Shown here: positions 62,704 through 64,000 of the stretch, piece by piece
Layout of the letters: each line of letters starts with the position of its first letter
Position numbering within the stretch: the stretch's first letter is position 1
From: Nakamurella lactea DSM 19367
GTDB lineage: Bacteria; Actinomycetota; Actinomycetes; Mycobacteriales; Nakamurellaceae
Direction: 5' to 3'
Assembly (NCBI RefSeq): GCF_000426645.1
Contig: NZ_AUFT01000018.1
Location: 1-64,000 of the forward strand
Length of the DNA: 64,000 nucleotides
Position numbers and translations under genes: made by a program
The notes under the pieces: generated by a model
Told to the model about the DNA's origin: nothing
Databases searched by the model: none
Seen by the model: only the letters and a program-made list of their open reading frames with translations

Positions 62704-64000
62704 TCAGCCCGCGGCGAGCTTGTCGATCTGGGTGGCCGCGTCGGCGAAGGTGGACTGTGGGTCCGCCTTCCCGAAGATCACGGCCGTGCTCCAGGCCTTA
62801 CGGAAGTCCTGCCAGATCTCCACCGAGTTCGGCACGTTCGGCACCTCGACGGTGCGGGCGGCCTGCGAGGCGAATTCGGCGTACTCCGGGTTCTTCTTGA
62901 AGTAGTCGGCGTAGGTGGTGGGCAGGTCGGTCCGCAACGGCATCTGCCCGGTCAGCTCCAGCAGCTTGCCGTCCTGCTCCTCACTCGTGGCGAATTTCAG
63001 GAAGTCCCAGGCAGTGCCGGTGTTCTTGCACGAGGTGTACAGCCCGACGTTCTTGGCATCGGAGAAGGTGTGGATCTGATCGGCGGGCATCCCCTTGCTG
63101 GTCGGCACCGGGACCACTCCCCAGTTCACCTTGCCCTTGTAGCTGGCGATCGCCCACGGGCCGACGGTCGACATCGCGGCCTTGCCGTCGGCGAACGAAT
63201 CACCTTGGTACACCTCGGTTCCGGCCAGCTTGTCGGCGTAGATCTGCCGCCAGAAGTTGATGACGTTCATGCCCTCGGCCGAGGTGAACTGCGACTTCCC
63301 GTCGACGATCAGCTGCTTGCCGCCGGTCTCGGCGGCGAACATCGGGTAGAAGTCGAACCAGGGCTGATAGAAGTCGGCGCTGGGCGAGGGATAGATCGCG
63401 TACTGCGCCGCCTTGGAATCCACGACCTTCTTGGCCGTCGCCAGGAACTCGTCATACGTTGCAAGCGGTGGCTTGTCGGTGTCGATCCCGGCCTTGGTGA
63501 AGATGTCCTTGTTGTAAAAGATCATCACCGGATTCGACTTCCACGGCAGCTGGTAGTAGTGGCCGTCTGCGCTCTGGTACTGCTTGGCGACATCGGCGCC
63601 GGTGCGCGTCTCGATGTACGAGGCGCCGTCCGGGAACGAGCTGAGATCGACCAGGCCACCGGCGTCCTGGAACTGCGGAACCGCGGCCGGCGAGGTGTTG
63701 AAGATCAGGCACGGAGTGGTGCCCGCGGTGATCGCGGCGCCGATGGTCTCCTCGGACGACTTGCCCGCCGGGATCTCCTCGCCGGTCACTTTTTGGTCGG
63801 CGTGGGCGGCGTTCCAGGCGGCCACCACCTGTTTGCCCCAGGCGACCTCCTGCTCGTTGTTCGAGTACCAGATCTTGATCTCGCCGGTCGGCCCGACCGG
63901 GGCGGCCGCGCCGGCCGAACCGGTTGCCGCGCCGCCGGTTGCCGCGCCTGCGGTGGCGGCGCCGCCGGCCGGAGTGCTCCCGGCGTTGTCGCCGCCGCTG
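62704..64000 (-). CDS. Sugar ABC transporter substrate-binding protein (5' end beyond window)
   Basis: The minus-strand frame is open from the window edge to the stop at 62704, giving at least 432 residues. The start, signal peptide and lipobox lie outside. The visible N-terminal part is a Gly/Ala/Thr-rich linker (63900-64000) like that of lipoproteins. The binding domain has IKIWYSNNEQEVAWGKQMVAAWNAAH, LPWKSNPVMIFYNKDIFTKAG and FADGKAAMSTVGPWAIASYKG. It is the first visible gene of a five-gene operon running to 57696. Confidence 0.88.
   Translation of the reverse strand, partial: SGGDNAGSTPAGGAATAGAATGGAATGSAGAAAPVGPTGEIKIWYSNNEQEVAWGKQVVAAWNAAHADQKVTGEEIPAGKSSEETIGAAITAGTTPCLIFNTSPAAVPQFQDAGGLVDLSSFPDGASYIETRTGADVAKQYQSADGHYYQLPWKSNPVMIFYNKDIFTKAGIDTDKPPLATYDEFLATAKKVVDSKAAQYAIYPSPSADFYQPWFDFYPMFAAETGGKQLIVDGKSQFTSAEGMNVINFWRQIYADKLAGTEVYQGDSFADGKAAMSTVGPWAIASYKGKVNWGVVPVPTSKGMPADQIHTFSDAKNVGLYTSCKNTGTAWDFLKFATSEEQDGKLLELTGQMPLRTDLPTTYADYFKKNPEYAEFASQAARTVEVPNVPNSVEIWQDFRKAWSTAVIFGKADPQSTFADAATQIDKLAAG

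Overview
The window comes from a high-GC Gram-positive bacterium of the Actinomycetota. Supporting signs are very GC-rich third codon positions, many GTG starts, many starts lying 6-8 bases after a TAnnnT box (probable leaderless mRNAs), SenX3-RegX3 with phosphoglycerate mutase, TadA with its actinobacterial partner protein, a DUF4032 protein and a VanW-domain protein. A Nakamurella-like or related lineage is plausible, but the sequence alone does not fix the genus.

Bases 1-4650 are an accessory region inserted beside tRNA-Ser(CGA). It holds the end of an IS1380-type transposase, a lower-GC secreted trypsin-like protease, a SigE-type ECF sigma factor with a membrane protein, and a graveyard of gene fragments: the tail of a TldD/PmbA peptidase, part of a SpaA-type surface protein and a truncated excisionase. 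Both internal joins of the graveyard lie on the same 7-base word, CTGCAGG.

Bases 4650-25900 are mainly housekeeping: tadA and partner, a GntR regulator, tyrA, the tyrosine/homogentisate branch (hmgA diverging from an uncharacterised gene coupled to fahA), an F420-type oxidoreductase, a four-copy 52-bp tandem repeat, an amidase, a DUF4032 protein, a TetR-controlled membrane protein with a clear operator pair, a P450, tRNA-Thr(TGT), a VanW protein, an XRE regulator, def, a fused otsA-otsB and a type-3 proS.

Bases 25900-48800 concern carbohydrates and metals: a LacI regulator, a protealysin-like M4 peptidase fused to a putative emfourin inhibitor domain, an MsiK-type ATPase behind a LacI-like operator, a class C beta-lactamase-like hydrolase, a zinc-type ABC operon under a Zur-like box, two ROK regulators, a secreted GH89 enzyme, rlmB-cysS, and an amino-sugar locus (ROK, binding protein, two permeases, AgaS-like SIS protein, ketose-bisphosphate aldolase). 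The MsiK-type protein may power the sugar importers, which have no ATPase of their own.

Bases 48800-64000 hold two lipoproteins, a sugar-phosphate isomerase-like gene, ppx and senX3-regX3. Between senX3 and gpmA lies an mraY-like gene with four PHO-box-like repeats next to a TAATGT box. This suggests that a peptidoglycan lipid-I synthase copy responds to phosphate starvation. The window ends in a minus-strand glycan-uptake operon: binding protein (cut by the window edge), two permeases, GH130 and a secreted protein of unknown family.
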